Assembly (NCBI GenBank): GCA_024712425.1
Contig: JAKRWE010000001.1
Location: 1 to 64,000 of the forward strand
From: Chromatiales bacterium
GTDB taxonomy: Bacteria > Pseudomonadota > Gammaproteobacteria > Chromatiales > Chromatiaceae
Reading direction: 5' to 3'
Length of the DNA stretch: 64,000 bases
Shown one piece after another: positions 18,243 to 27,072 of this stretch; positions within the stretch are counted from its first letter, which is position 1; each line of letters opens with the position of its first letter. The translations under genes and the position numbers were made by a program. Below the pieces are notes generated by a model. The model worked only from the letters and a program-made list of their open reading frames with translations. It did not search any database and had not been told where the DNA came from.

Positions 18243-18734
18243 ATGGGTTACCCGAAAGAACGTAAAGAGGCGGTTTTGAAGAAGATGCTGCCGCCGAACA
18301 ACAGGCCGATTCCGGTTATTGCCCAGGAAGAAGGCATCAGTGAAGCAACGCTGTATAACTGGCGCAAGGCCGCACGGGCCGAAGGACGGCTGCTGCCCGA
18401 TGGGGACAGCACACCAGTAGGCTGGAGTTCGGCAGACAAGTTTGCTGCTGTACTGGAGACGGCAGCCCTGAACGAACAGGAGCTGGCCGGGTACTGCCGG
18501 GAGCGGGGCCTGTATCCGGCCCAGATTCAGCAGTGGCAGGAGGCCTGTGCCCAGGCCAACGACTGGGACCGAAGCCAGAACAAACGCCTGCAGGAAGCCC
18601 GCAGAAACGATGAGAAACGGATCCGCAAACTGGAGAAGGGACTGCGCCACAAGGAAAAGGCGCTGGCTGAAACGGCGGCCCTGCTGGTGCTGTCAAAAAA
18701 GCTCGAGGCGATCTGGGGGGACGAGGAAAGATGA
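18243..18734 (+). CDS. IS3-family transposase OrfA
   Basis: This 163-residue protein starts MGYPKERKEAVLKKML. It has an N-terminal HTH (VIAQEEGISEATLYNWRKAARAEG), a second HTH-like segment (ELAGYCRERGLYPAQIQQWQEA) and a C-terminal coiled coil (RKLEKGLRHKEKALAETAAL). It binds the IS ends and partners OrfB. It overlaps orfB by four bases (ATGA), in contrast to the slippery-site overlap used by classic IS3 elements. Confidence 0.8.
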   Translation: MGYPKERKEAVLKKMLPPNNRPIPVIAQEEGISEATLYNWRKAARAEGRLLPDGDSTPVGWSSADKFAAVLETAALNEQELAGYCRERGLYPAQIQQWQEACAQANDWDRSQNKRLQEARRNDEKRIRKLEKGLRHKEKALAETAALLVLSKKLEAIWGDEER

Positions 18735-19806
18735 CCAGTGGCCCGGATCGCAAAGAGATACTCGAACTGGTCGATGAGGCGGAACAGTCCGGTGCACGGC
18801 ACTCACGGATTGCCGAGTTGCCGGGGTTGCATGCCCGCACCTTGCGGCGCTGGCGGGAGGCGGAAGAGGAAGGGCGCGCGGATCGTCGTCCGACAGCAGA
18901 GCGTCCACGTCCGGTGAATGCACTGAGCGAGGAAGAGCGTGAAGCCGTCCTGGAGCTGTGCAATCAGCCTGAATATGCCCATCTGCCGCCCTCCCAGATC
19001 GTCCCCCGGCTGGCGGACGAGGGCATCTACCTGGCCTCGGAGTCGACCTTCTACCGCATCCTCAGAGAGGCAGGCCAAGCCACGCACCGGGGACGCGCCC
19101 AGCCACCTCAAAAGCTGGCGCGCCCCCGGCCCTGCCGGGCCACAGGGCCCAACCAGGTGTGGAGCTGGGACATCACCTACCTGGCGGCGGCCATCCGCGG
19201 CACCTTTTACCGGCTCTACATGGTGGAAGACATCTTCAGCCGGAAGATCGTCGGCTGGGAGATCCATGAACAGGAAAGTGCAGTCCATGCCTCGAGCTTG
19301 ATCAGCAAAGCCTGTCTGCGCGAAGGCATTCAGTCTGGTGATTTGGTCCTGCATGCCGACAATGGGGGCCGATGAAGGGCGCCACCATGTTGGCCACGCT
19401 GCAACGGCTGGGTGTGGTGCCGTCATTCAGCCGGCCATCGGTGAGTGATGACAACCCCTATTCGGAGGCCCTGTTCCGGACGCTGAAGTATGTTCCCAAC
19501 TATCCGGACAAGCCCTTCGAGAGCCTGGAGTCGGCGCGGGAATGGGTGCATGTTTTTGTCGCCTGGTACAACGAGGACCACCGCCACAGCGCTATTGGCT
19601 TCGTCACGCCGGCCCAGCGCCATCGTGGAGAAGATGCGGACATCCTTGTCGCACGCAAGGCGGTTTATGAACAGGCCAAGGCCAGGCACCCGGAGCGTTG
19701 GTCGGGCATGACCCGGGACTGGTCCAGAAAGGAAGTTGTCTGGCTCAATCCTGCGCATGACGACGATGCACACGAGGAACCCGACAATAGAGCAGTAGCT
19801 GCGTGA
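18731..19806 (+). pseudogene. IS3-family transposase OrfB, one frameshift
   Basis: The product is a DDE transposase of about 358 residues: an HTH start, WSWDITYL (first Asp), LHADNGG (second Asp) and DNPYSEALF (Glu). The frame breaks at about 19369, where one C is missing (GGGGGCCGATG instead of a PMKGATML-coding sequence). The first frame stops at 19375 and the continuation runs 19372-19806. As written, the element cannot move by itself unless ribosomes slip or the missing base is an assembly error. Confidence 0.8.
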
Positions 19807-19829
19807 AAAAAGTGACAACTATCTTGACA

Positions 19830-20186
19830 AACACCGCCGTCGCGCGAGCGCAGGATCTGGGTCTTCCACTCCCACCGTTCCACCCAAGGCTGTGACCAGT
19901 CGTGCCGGAAGGCGAAGATCCCCCGCGGCGGCGGCTCACGCCAGACCACCTCGATGAGGGTGGCGAGCAGCGCAACGGGTGGATCCGGTCGGGCCGTGCT
20001 CTCCGCCTTGAGGGCATCGACCCGAACCGGCGGATCGGGCCGGACCGCGGGCTCGGCGACCTGCTGGAGCAGATCCGACGGCGGCAGCGGCCGTGCCGCA
20101 GGTTCCAGCAGCGCCTGATCGAGTTCAGATCCGGGTACCCCCTTGCTCGCCGGCTCAATCGCAACCTGATCGACCTGCGCGGCCAT
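19830..20186 (-). pseudogene. Phage tail protein, N-terminal part, cut by an IS element
   Basis: The frame starts at 20186 (MAAQVDQVAIEPASKGVPG) and reads 118 residues, including WREPPPRGIFAFRHDWSQPW, before running into the IS at 19829. The rest of the gene is at 17017-18171. The Ala/Pro-rich start and the WERWEWKTQILRSRDG segment precede the TESRIRLRRHP continuation across the insertion. Its start lies three bases after the stop of the upstream tail gene, so it belonged to the tail operon. Confidence 0.65.
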
Positions 20187-20189
20187 GGC

Positions 20190-21221
20190 TTATCCTTTTT
20201 CGATGCCGAACTCGGCGGCGTTCAGTTCCGCCTCCGTCCAGTCCACGCCCGCGGCGGTCTGCTCGAACACCGTGGTCAGATAAGCGGGATCGGTGGTCAG
20301 CGCCTGTGCCGCGCCGGTAGCCACCGTGGCGCCGGACTGGGTCAGGGCCTTGAGGGTGCCCGCGCCGGCGTCGGTCTTCTTCGCCAGCGCCGTGACCTGT
20401 ACCCCCAGGACCGTGGGCGTGTTCATCGCCGGCAGCGGCTCGAAGGCGTAGCTGTTCCGGTCGCCGGTGTTGGCGGCGGTCACGTAGTCGCTGTGATCGG
20501 GGAGCGGCTCGTCGACCATCTCCCAGTTCTGTCCCGCGCCCGACGGCGTCCACTGGCTGAAGCTGCCGGCACCCATCGGGTGCAAGGCATCGATGCGCAC
20601 GTCGCCCAGGTAGTCGTTGTTGCGGGTGCCCGAGCCGTCGGCCAGATAGAAGTCGTCGAACAGCAGCTCCACCGGGTACGGCTGGTCGGCCCAGCAGACG
20701 CCGCCGGCCACCAGGTTGCCGCCGGTGGGAATGCTCTGGCCACTGATCGTTAGCCAGGTCTGGCTGTTGACCCGCAGTTCCAGCAGCCCGGTGCCGTTGC
20801 CCTCCACCACCTTCAGTTCGAGGCGGTTCCAGGTCTGGGCCGAGATGGCCCGCAGGGACTGGCCCGTCGGAAATCCGCCCTGACCGATGCCCAGCAGCCC
20901 GATGGCGTTGACCGACACCTCATAGCGCTGGTTGCCGGCGGTGCGCACGAACAGCAGCGGAAAGCGGTCCGGCGGCAGCAAATCGAGGCGAAAGGCGCAG
21001 CCGAGGATGACCCGGCTCACGCCGTAGCCGATCTCGCGCACCATGGCCACGCCCTGGGTGTTGGCGGGAAAGCGCAGTGCGGACGAGGCACTCCGGCGTC
21101 CGGGCATCCGCTCGCACTGGGGCGCGTACTGGGCCTTGGCGTAGCCGTAGTTGGGCACGCCGTCGGGCTTGAGGGCCTGTGGATCGAAGTGATCGAAGCC
21201 GTCGACGAACAACAGTGCCAT
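20190..21221 (-). CDS. Hypothetical phage tail protein following the tape measure
   Basis: This 343-residue protein starts MALLFVDGFDHFDPQAL at 21221, just after the tape-measure stop. It is beta-rich and resembles a concanavalin-like jelly roll: VRTAGNQRYEVSVNAIGLLGIG and NRLELKVVEGNGTGLLELRVN. The second half contains PYPVELLFDDFYLAD and ends in a small variable domain. It may be a distal tail or receptor-contact protein. The sugar-binding idea rests on the fold impression alone. Confidence 0.65.
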   Translation of the reverse strand: MALLFVDGFDHFDPQALKPDGVPNYGYAKAQYAPQCERMPGRRSASSALRFPANTQGVAMVREIGYGVSRVILGCAFRLDLLPPDRFPLLFVRTAGNQRYEVSVNAIGLLGIGQGGFPTGQSLRAISAQTWNRLELKVVEGNGTGLLELRVNSQTWLTISGQSIPTGGNLVAGGVCWADQPYPVELLFDDFYLADGSGTRNNDYLGDVRIDALHPMGAGSFSQWTPSGAGQNWEMVDEPLPDHSDYVTAANTGDRNSYAFEPLPAMNTPTVLGVQVTALAKKTDAGAGTLKALTQSGATVATGAAQALTTDPAYLTTVFEQTAAGVDWTEAELNAAEFGIEKG

Positions 21222-21222
21222 G

Positions 21223-24200
21223 TCAGCCTCCCAGATATTGCCGGACGGTGGCGGCGTTGCGCCGGATGACATTGGTGATGACCTGTTCGCCCGCGGGCGT
21301 GGCCAGGAAGTCGCCCACCAGGGACTCGTCCACGGCGTTCACCGCCCGGACGTTGACCTGGGGCTTCTCCTGGCGTCCCACGTTGGGCACCAGGCCGCCC
21401 GTGGCGAAGGCAAGACTTGGCCCACGCCAGCGCGGCGCGAAGGTCCCGCCGTTGATCGCGTCCAGAAAGGCTACGCCCACTTTCTTCACCGAGGCGGCAT
21501 TAATTACGTACTCGCCGGCGGAGAGCCGCGCCGGGATGGAGTCCGAGGTGGACGTGCCGGGGCCGGTGACGTAGCCGCCGGTGGCAAAACCCTTGAACAA
21601 GGCGCCGACGAAACCACCAATGCCGCCGCTGATACCGCCGAACAACGACTGGGCCAGTTTCTGCGCGGCGATGCGGTTGATCGAGGCGATGACCGATCGA
21701 GCGAAGTCGCGGGACGCATCCCTGGCGGATTTGGCGCCGGAACCGATTTGCTCAAACATCGTGGCGAAGGCGTCCTGGACCTGGCCTTTGACCCGAACCG
21801 CCACCTCGTCGATCACCAGCCGGGTCCGGGCCAGTTCGTTCTTCCACGCCTGCACCCGGGCGACCGCCTCGGGTCCGATGGCCTGGGCCGCCTGTTCCAT
21901 GAGCGGCAACAGCCTTTCCATCTCGGCGGCGGACTGCCGCTGGAGCGCAACGATTCTCCCCCGCGCCTGCGCCTCGGTGAGCAGCCCCGCCTGCTGCTGG
22001 ATGCGGATCGCCTCCTGGGCGTTGCGCATCCGCTCGGCGGTCAGGCGCCATTTCGACTCCAGGGCGTCGAGGTTGGCTTGTGCTGCCTTGACGTCGATCA
22101 GCCGGTCGATCAACGAGGCGGCGGCCGTGTCGTTCTCCGCCAGCAGCCGGGCGCGCAGATCGCGGTAAGCCCGGGCGATGGCCTCGCGGCGCTGGGCGTC
22201 AGTCCCGGTGCCCGTAATCCGGGCCAGCTCCTCACGGGCCCGGGCCAGCGCGTCCTTCAGTTCCCGCTCGGCGGACGCCGCCTTGTGGGCATTGGCCACT
22301 TCCGCCTCGGCGCGTCGGTTGTTGAGCGCGATCAGGTCGGCCTCGAGCTTCGCGATCTGCCCCTTGGCATCGAGGTGCGCCTTCTCGTCACCGGCTTCTC
22401 TCAGGACGCGACGCTGCGCGGCCAGGGCCTGTTGCTTGCGGGCGATCTCGGCGTCGATCTCCCGCTGCTCGATGGCGGTCTTTTGCGCGTAGTAGTCGCG
22501 GATCGAGATCAGGCGGTCGGCCAGTGCCCGGTCGAGTGCCCTGGATGCCTGCGCCAACCCTTCCTTGAGGATGCGCAGTTCGGCATCGCTTTGCGCCTGG
22601 GCGAGCTTGAGACGGGCGGCGTTGTCCTCGGCCGAGGGAGTACCCTTCGCCTGTGGTCGGGCGAAAAGCCGCTGGCGCTTCTGCTCGCTACGGATACGCG
22701 CGGCGATCGCCTTGGCGGTCTCGCCCACGTAGTCGCGTCCCAACGACTCCTTGACCGCGTCGCCCAGGGCCTGGCCGAAGCCGCGCATCTCGTCGCGGCC
22801 CGCCCGCAGCGCGGCCTTGAGATGGCGCAACGAGAAGTCGCCCTTGAAAGCCGCCGCGATATCCCGGCCCAGGGCGCGGGCCAGTGCGGCGATGTCGGAG
22901 AAGGCTCGCTTGAAGCGGCGCACGAGGAAGGCAGCGGTGATCCCCACCACCTTGCCCACGGCATTGAAGGCCCCGATGATGCCGTTGACGAACGAGCGTA
23001 CCGCGCGACCGATGGCAGCGACGCCGTCGATCACCGTCTCGCGCAGGCCCGTCCAGGTCTCGTCGTTGATGCCCACCAGGGGGATCAAGGCATCGACCAA
23101 GGCCCCGATCTTCTCGGTGACGAGATCCCAGGCGGCCGAGACGATCTGCCCGATGGTGGCGGTCTTGCCGCCGAACGCCACCACCTTGTCCCGCGCCGAG
23201 AAGGCGGCGGTGGCCATCAGTCCCAGGCCGGTGACAATGAGTCCGACAGGTCCGCCGAGCAGCGCAAGCGCGCCGCGCAAGAGCCCGCCCGCGCGGGCCA
23301 GCAAGGTGGTGCCCTGCGCTGCCGCGGTGACGACCCGCCGCGCCTTGATCGCTTCCTGCGCCGCTCGGGCCAAGTCCGCGCGCAAGGCCGTGGTCGCCTT
23401 GCCTTGGGCGGCAGCCTGCGCGAGCGCCGCCCGGGCCGCGCGCAGCCGGGCGGTCGCCTCTGCCTCAATCAGGTGCAGGTTGTTCAGTCGCGCAGCGGCC
23501 TCGGCTCGGGAAGTGGCCACGCTGGCGGCCATAGAGGCCACCATGCGGCCAAGAGCCGCAACCAGCGCGGTGCCGGCCAGCTGGATCAGCAGGTCGATAT
23601 GAGCAGCAAGGAACTGGATCGCCTTGGCCAGGCCGGCCGTGAATCCGCTGCCCGCGTCGCGCTCGCCGAAGGCGCGCAGGAAGGCGTTTCGGAGGCGGGT
23701 GAGCGCCCCGGAGACGGTGTCGGGTAAAGCGGCGTACTCCTGCGCCAGCCGTTCCTTCTGTCCGAGCAGCGCATCGAGCACCACCTCGGCGGTCAGCTTG
23801 CCCTGCTGGGCCAGGGACCGCAGCGCACCCAGAGGCACGCCCAGTCCGTCCGCGATGGCCTGGGCCAGGCGGGGCGTCTGCTCGATGACCGAGTTGAACT
23901 CGCCGCCGCGCAGTTGTCCGGCGGCCAGCGCCTGGCCGAACTGAAGCAGCGCGCTGCGGGCCTCCTCCGCCGAGGCGCCGGACAGCGCCACCGACTGGCT
24001 GATGGCCTCAGTGACCGCCAGGGCATCGCGCTGATCGCGCCCCAGCGCCCGGACCGAGGGCGCAAGCTTCGCGTACAGCGTGACCGTCTCGGAAAGCGGC
24101 GCCCGGTTGCGCTGGGCGATGTCGAACAGCTCGCGGTCGGCCCGATTGAACGCCTCCTGCGAGGTGACCGCCAGCTGCAACCGGGCCTGCAAGCCCTTGT

Positions 24201-24390
24201 ACTGGTCGGCGGCCTCCGCCAGTTCCCGAAGGCCCAGCCCCACGCCGATGGCGCCGCCGATGTTGCGGAGCGTGTCCCCGACGCGCCCGGCCTGGTCGCG
24301 CAGGCGCGTGAGACTCCCCTCGATGGACCGGAAGGCCCGGCGCGTCTCGTCGACGGCGGTGATGAGAATCTGTGCGCGGTTGCGTGCCAT
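21223..24390 (-). CDS. Phage tail tape measure protein
   Basis: This protein has 1055 residues. It opens MARNRAQILITAVDETRRAFRSIEGSLTRLRDQAGRVGD with the tape-measure core (QTPRLAQAIADGLGVPLGALRSLAQQGKLT). Hydrophobic segments (LIQLAGTALVAALGRMVASMAAS, GGPVGLIVTGLGLMATAAFS) and long Ala/Arg/Glu-rich helices follow. The end has the usual MTP_C-type tail with GFATGGYVTGPGTSTSDSIPARLSAGEYVINAASV. It sets tail length: 1055 residues implies a tail of roughly 150 nm by the usual 1.5 angstrom per residue. It lies between the DUF6441 gene and the distal tail genes, with a toxin-antitoxin pair inserted upstream. Confidence 0.9.
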   Translation of the reverse strand: MARNRAQILITAVDETRRAFRSIEGSLTRLRDQAGRVGDTLRNIGGAIGVGLGLRELAEAADQYKGLQARLQLAVTSQEAFNRADRELFDIAQRNRAPLSETVTLYAKLAPSVRALGRDQRDALAVTEAISQSVALSGASAEEARSALLQFGQALAAGQLRGGEFNSVIEQTPRLAQAIADGLGVPLGALRSLAQQGKLTAEVVLDALLGQKERLAQEYAALPDTVSGALTRLRNAFLRAFGERDAGSGFTAGLAKAIQFLAAHIDLLIQLAGTALVAALGRMVASMAASVATSRAEAAARLNNLHLIEAEATARLRAARAALAQAAAQGKATTALRADLARAAQEAIKARRVVTAAAQGTTLLARAGGLLRGALALLGGPVGLIVTGLGLMATAAFSARDKVVAFGGKTATIGQIVSAAWDLVTEKIGALVDALIPLVGINDETWTGLRETVIDGVAAIGRAVRSFVNGIIGAFNAVGKVVGITAAFLVRRFKRAFSDIAALARALGRDIAAAFKGDFSLRHLKAALRAGRDEMRGFGQALGDAVKESLGRDYVGETAKAIAARIRSEQKRQRLFARPQAKGTPSAEDNAARLKLAQAQSDAELRILKEGLAQASRALDRALADRLISIRDYYAQKTAIEQREIDAEIARKQQALAAQRRVLREAGDEKAHLDAKGQIAKLEADLIALNNRRAEAEVANAHKAASAERELKDALARAREELARITGTGTDAQRREAIARAYRDLRARLLAENDTAAASLIDRLIDVKAAQANLDALESKWRLTAERMRNAQEAIRIQQQAGLLTEAQARGRIVALQRQSAAEMERLLPLMEQAAQAIGPEAVARVQAWKNELARTRLVIDEVAVRVKGQVQDAFATMFEQIGSGAKSARDASRDFARSVIASINRIAAQKLAQSLFGGISGGIGGFVGALFKGFATGGYVTGPGTSTSDSIPARLSAGEYVINAASVKKVGVAFLDAINGGTFAPRWRGPSLAFATGGLVPNVGRQEKPQVNVRAVNAVDESLVGDFLATPAGEQVITNVIRRNAATVRQYLGG

Positions 24391-24420
24391 GGTGGATTGA
24401 TCAGCGTTGTTTTGCTACAC

Positions 24421-24439
24421 TCTGACCATTCTAGTCAGA
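24421..24439. promoter_or_regulatory. Dyad operator in front of the Phd/PIN pair
   Basis: TCTGAC and GTCAGA form a perfect dyad with a seven-base spacer, 14 bases before the antitoxin ATG. Phd antitoxins repress their own operons by binding such palindromes, so this is the likely operator. Confidence 0.55.
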
Positions 24440-24452
24440 ATAGAGGTGCGTC

Positions 24453-24704
24453 ATGCGTCATTGGCAAATGCAGGAGGCCAAGGCCAAGCTCTCCGAAGTC
24501 ATCAAGGATGCCGAGCGCGAAGGCCCCCAGGAGATCACGCTGCACGGCAAGCCGGTGGCGGTCGTTTTGTCGCGCGAACACTACGAGCGGCTGACCGGCA
24601 CGGGTGAATCGCTGGTGGCCTTCATGCGTCGTTCCCCTCTCTACGGTGTCGAGGAGGTTAATCTCGAGCGGGACAAAAGCCTCACGCGCGAGGTCGAGCT
24701 TTGA
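24453..24704 (+). CDS. Phd/YefM-family antitoxin
   Basis: This 83-residue protein starts MRHWQMQEAKAKLSEVIKDAEREGPQEITLHGKPVAVVLS, a textbook Phd/YefM fold. The C-terminal tail should wrap the toxin. It overlaps the PIN toxin gene by four bases (ATGA) and is preceded by a dyad operator. The pair runs opposite to the surrounding tail operon, which marks it as a moron (a gene expressed in the lysogen). It neutralises the PIN RNase and autoregulates. Confidence 0.85.
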   Translation: MRHWQMQEAKAKLSEVIKDAEREGPQEITLHGKPVAVVLSREHYERLTGTGESLVAFMRRSPLYGVEEVNLERDKSLTREVEL

Positions 24705-25129
24705 GCTACCTGATCGATACCAACGTCCTGTCCGAATTGCGCCGCAAGGAACCGAACCCAGGTGTAGTAGCCTGGTTCGAGGAACGGCCGGCGACCACCC
24801 TGTACGTCAGCGTGCTGACCCTTGGAGAGATCCGGAAAGGCATCGAGGCGCTCGGCAAAAGCAAGCGCAAACTCAAGCTGCTGGACTGGCTCGAAACCGA
24901 GTTGCCGGCATTTTTCGCAGGGAGAATACTGCCCATAGATGAGGAAGTGGCCGATCGCTGGGGTCGGTTGCTCGCTGCCGCGCGGCGCCCCCTGCCGGCC
25001 ATCGACAGCTTACTTGCCGCCACCGCCTTGACACACGGGCTGGCACTGGTCACCCGTAACGTAGATGACTTTCCTCATCCCGATCTTGAGATCATCAACC
25101 CTTGGGAGACTGGATCTCCCTCTGAATAA
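24701..25129 (+). CDS. PIN-domain toxin (VapC/FitB type)
   Basis: This 142-residue PIN RNase has the acidic residues in LIDTNVLSELRRKE, LGEIRKGIEALGK, PAIDSLLAATAL and LVTRNVDDFPH. It cleaves RNA when free of antitoxin. The start is GTG- or TTG-like in the usual coupled overlap with the antitoxin stop. The 3' end overlaps the end of the convergent DUF6441 tail gene by 35 bases, so the insertion left the tail gene almost untouched. It should help retain the prophage in the lysogen. Confidence 0.85.
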   Translation: MSYLIDTNVLSELRRKEPNPGVVAWFEERPATTLYVSVLTLGEIRKGIEALGKSKRKLKLLDWLETELPAFFAGRILPIDEEVADRWGRLLAAARRPLPAIDSLLAATALTHGLALVTRNVDDFPHPDLEIINPWETGSPSE

Positions 25130-25748
25130 TCCGAGCAAGCCGGGGCAGCTTGCGCCGCACATGAGATTCAAGGTCGAACCGTTTGCGCAGGCGCACCGAG
25201 TCGACCAGCACGGCAACGGGGATCTCCTGCCCGCGACGCAGACGTTTCTGCCCCGAGCGCAGCCGTTCGCCGCGCTTGAAGCGCGCGAGCGCCCGGTCGT
25301 TTTCCCGGATGTTCTCCGCCATCAGAAGGGTCTTGCCGTTTTTCTTGACGAAGAAGGCGTTGCCCGAGCGCATCAGGTTGTCGATCACGCGCCGGAAGGC
25401 CTTGCGGCCGATGCGCTGGTGACGGGGCAACAGCGGGATCAGCATGCGCCCGCCGATGGCGCCGCCTTGCTCGTGGATGCCGAGCCAGGGGATCCGTGAG
25501 CCGACATAGAGCGACGGGAACCGCTCCTTGCGCCGGTTGTAGACCCTGGCCCGCATCGACTTGAGGAACGCCGCCTTGCGCACATTGAAGGCGCGGCGCA
25601 TGTCGCGGCGAACGCTGTCTGCCATCTCCCGGCCCACAGTGCGCATGGCCCGGATGGTCGCCTGGCGCATGGTCTGCTCGGTCTGCGAACGCCAGGCATT
25701 GAAGCGGCGCCGGTCGAGCAGGCCCTCGGCGGTCAGGCTAATCCTCAT
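25095..25748 (-). CDS. DUF6441-like minor tail protein
   Basis: This 217-residue basic protein starts MRISLTAEGLLDRRRFNAWRSQTEQTMR and contains IPWLGIHEQGGAIGGRMLIPLLPRHQRIGRKAF and NAFFVKKNGKTLLMAENI. Proteins of this kind lie between the tail-assembly chaperone and the tape measure in lambda-like phages. The function is probably tail-tube completion or tape-measure packaging. It overlaps the small gene upstream by 11 bases. Its 3' end overlaps the PIN toxin gene on the other strand. Confidence 0.65.
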   Translation of the reverse strand: MRISLTAEGLLDRRRFNAWRSQTEQTMRQATIRAMRTVGREMADSVRRDMRRAFNVRKAAFLKSMRARVYNRRKERFPSLYVGSRIPWLGIHEQGGAIGGRMLIPLLPRHQRIGRKAFRRVIDNLMRSGNAFFVKKNGKTLLMAENIRENDRALARFKRGERLRSGQKRLRRGQEIPVAVLVDSVRLRKRFDLESHVRRKLPRLARIIQREIQSPKG

Positions 25749-25896
25749 GGCGCAGTTCCCGTTGCAGCCGCTCGATGGCGGCCTTGTCGCCCTGGGCGCC
25801 GATGCTGACCACCGTCAGCGTGGCAAGCAGCCGCTCGCGGTCGATCCGGGCCTCGGCCTTAAGAAAGGCGTTCATCTGAGCCAGCGTGTAGTTCAT
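25738..25896 (-). CDS. Small tail-assembly chaperone partner (GpT position)
   Basis: This 52-residue protein (MNYTLAQMNAFLKAEARIDR) starts at 25896, overlapping the stop of the preceding gene as ATGA. It occupies the position of the lambda T segment of G-GT. Here it has its own start and no obvious slippery heptamer at the overlap, so it is probably translated separately by coupling. It should help load the tape measure. Confidence 0.65.
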   Translation of the reverse strand: MNYTLAQMNAFLKAEARIDRERLLATLTVVSIGAQGDKAAIERLQRELRHED

Positions 25897-26309
25897 GACG
25901 TCGGGGTAGCGGTGGCCGGCGCGGACGAGTCGGTGGATGCACTCGATCCATCCAGCCGTTGGCCGATCTTCTCGGACAGGCGAGTGACGTTGGGTGCCAC
26001 CCGGGCCACGAAAAAATCGGCGTTCACCTCGAAGACCGCGGTGGCCAGTTGCAAGGCGTCGTCCAGGTCCAGGTCGTCCACCCACTCGCGCGGGCGGCGG
26101 CAGGCGAGCACCAGGGCGTCGAGCGGCGCCTCGCCGTGCTCGGCCAGCAGCGCGAGCCAGTCCGGCTCGCCCGCCAGCTGCTCGGCGAAGGGCCGGATGG
26201 CCCGGAGCATGGCCGGGAACTCGCCCACGCGCAGCGGGGTGATCTCGATCCGGCTGCCGGCGATCTCCACCACGACCGGCTCGGGCACGAGGGTATTCAG
26301 ATCATCCAT
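25893..26309 (-). CDS. Tail-assembly chaperone (GpG position)
   Basis: This 138-residue protein starts MDDLNTLVPEPVVVEIAGSRIEITPLRVGEFPAMLRAIRPF. Acidic and mostly helical, it fits the tail-chaperone slot right after the tail-tube gene. It contains PREWVDDLDLDDALQLATAVFEVNADFF. The last 20 residues are Ser/Thr/Ala-rich and end at the overlap with the next gene. Chaperones of this kind coat the tape measure before tube polymerisation. Confidence 0.7.
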   Translation of the reverse strand: MDDLNTLVPEPVVVEIAGSRIEITPLRVGEFPAMLRAIRPFAEQLAGEPDWLALLAEHGEAPLDALVLACRRPREWVDDLDLDDALQLATAVFEVNADFFVARVAPNVTRLSEKIGQRLDGSSASTDSSAPATATPTS

Positions 26310-26317
26310 CGCTCACC

Positions 26318-27070
26318 TCACAGGAGCACAATGCGGCCGAACTGGCCAAGGTCGCCGGCGGCGGGCTTCAGGGTGTCCGCGAGCACCTGCCCGGACAGCT
26401 CGAACTTGAGCAGCTCGTCGGTGATCACCGAGAGTTCGTTCGCCGGGTTGATGGCGACCCGGTAGAGGTCGATCACCACCTCGCGGTTGCCGTCGGCGGT
26501 GTTGAGCCCTTCGAAGCGTACCCAGCGTTCGGGCAGCGGCTGGGTGAACATGGCGGTGCTCTGAGCGGTGCCGTAGGCGTAATCCACCGTGAAGGGCTCG
26601 GTGTAGGGACCGCCGGTGGTGGCATCGTTGATCACGAGGGAGCCGTGCTTGCTGTTCACCGTGTACTGGGTGGGCGGCAGCGTCTGGGGCGTGGCGGACG
26701 AGTCCCGCACCACCACCGAGGAGGCGTTCTGCTGTGCCAGCAGATAGAGACTGTCCGGGGTGACCGGGTTGGGCAGCGCCTCGCCGGTGACGGTGCCTGC
26801 GGCGACCTGGGTGGTGGTGCCGTAGAGGGCCAGCTCCAGATTGACCGGCACCAGCTCCTCCAGAGTGCAGGAAAACTCCCCCTTCTTGGTCTTGATCAGC
26901 TGCAGGTCGGTGAGCCGCTGGCCGCTGGTGGACTCCTGGTGCTCCAGGGTCTCCACCGACAGCGACACCTTCAGTTCGGGCGCGTTGCCCACGTAGGCGA
27001 GCCCCTGCGGGTTGCCGGCGGCGTCACGGGCGCCGATGTAGACGCGCCCCTGTCCGGAAAAATAGGCCAT
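26318..27070 (-). CDS. Phage major tail (tube) protein
   Basis: This 250-residue protein starts MAYFSGQGRVYIGARDAAGNPQGLAYVGNAPELKVSLSVE, then EHQESTSGQRLTDLQLIKTKKGEFSCTLEEL, typical of lambda-type tail-tube subunits. The C-terminal half (FTVDYAYGTAQSTAMFT, WVRFEGLNTADGNREVVIDLYRV) completes the tube fold. It lies between the DUF7210 and chaperone genes as in related siphoviruses. It polymerises as hexameric rings around the tape measure. Confidence 0.85.
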   Translation of the reverse strand: MAYFSGQGRVYIGARDAAGNPQGLAYVGNAPELKVSLSVETLEHQESTSGQRLTDLQLIKTKKGEFSCTLEELVPVNLELALYGTTTQVAAGTVTGEALPNPVTPDSLYLLAQQNASSVVVRDSSATPQTLPPTQYTVNSKHGSLVINDATTGGPYTEPFTVDYAYGTAQSTAMFTQPLPERWVRFEGLNTADGNREVVIDLYRVAINPANELSVITDELLKFELSGQVLADTLKPAAGDLGQFGRIVLL

Positions 27071-27072
27071 GG

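Larger units (their letters stand above)
18172..19829 (+). mobile_element. IS3-family insertion sequence, 1658 bp
   Basis: The ends are inverted repeats: TGTCAGGATAGTTGTC on the left and, read inwards, TGTCAAGATAGTTGTC on the right (15 of 16 match). Between them are two plus-strand genes, orfA and orfB, the latter with a DDE integrase core. No clear target-site duplication is seen, so a small deletion may have accompanied insertion. The element splits a prophage tail gene transcribed the other way. Confidence 0.85.

Noticed and set aside
21220-23727. Long plus-strand open frame opposite the tape measure gene
   Set aside because: It is a shadow of the high-GC tape measure gene: Arg/Gly/His-rich without recognisable domains, while the minus strand has a clear tape measure protein.
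25738-26309. Programmed G/GT ribosomal frameshift as in lambda
   Set aside because: No slippery heptamer was seen at the overlap. The downstream gene has its own ATG overlapping the stop, so coupling explains it.
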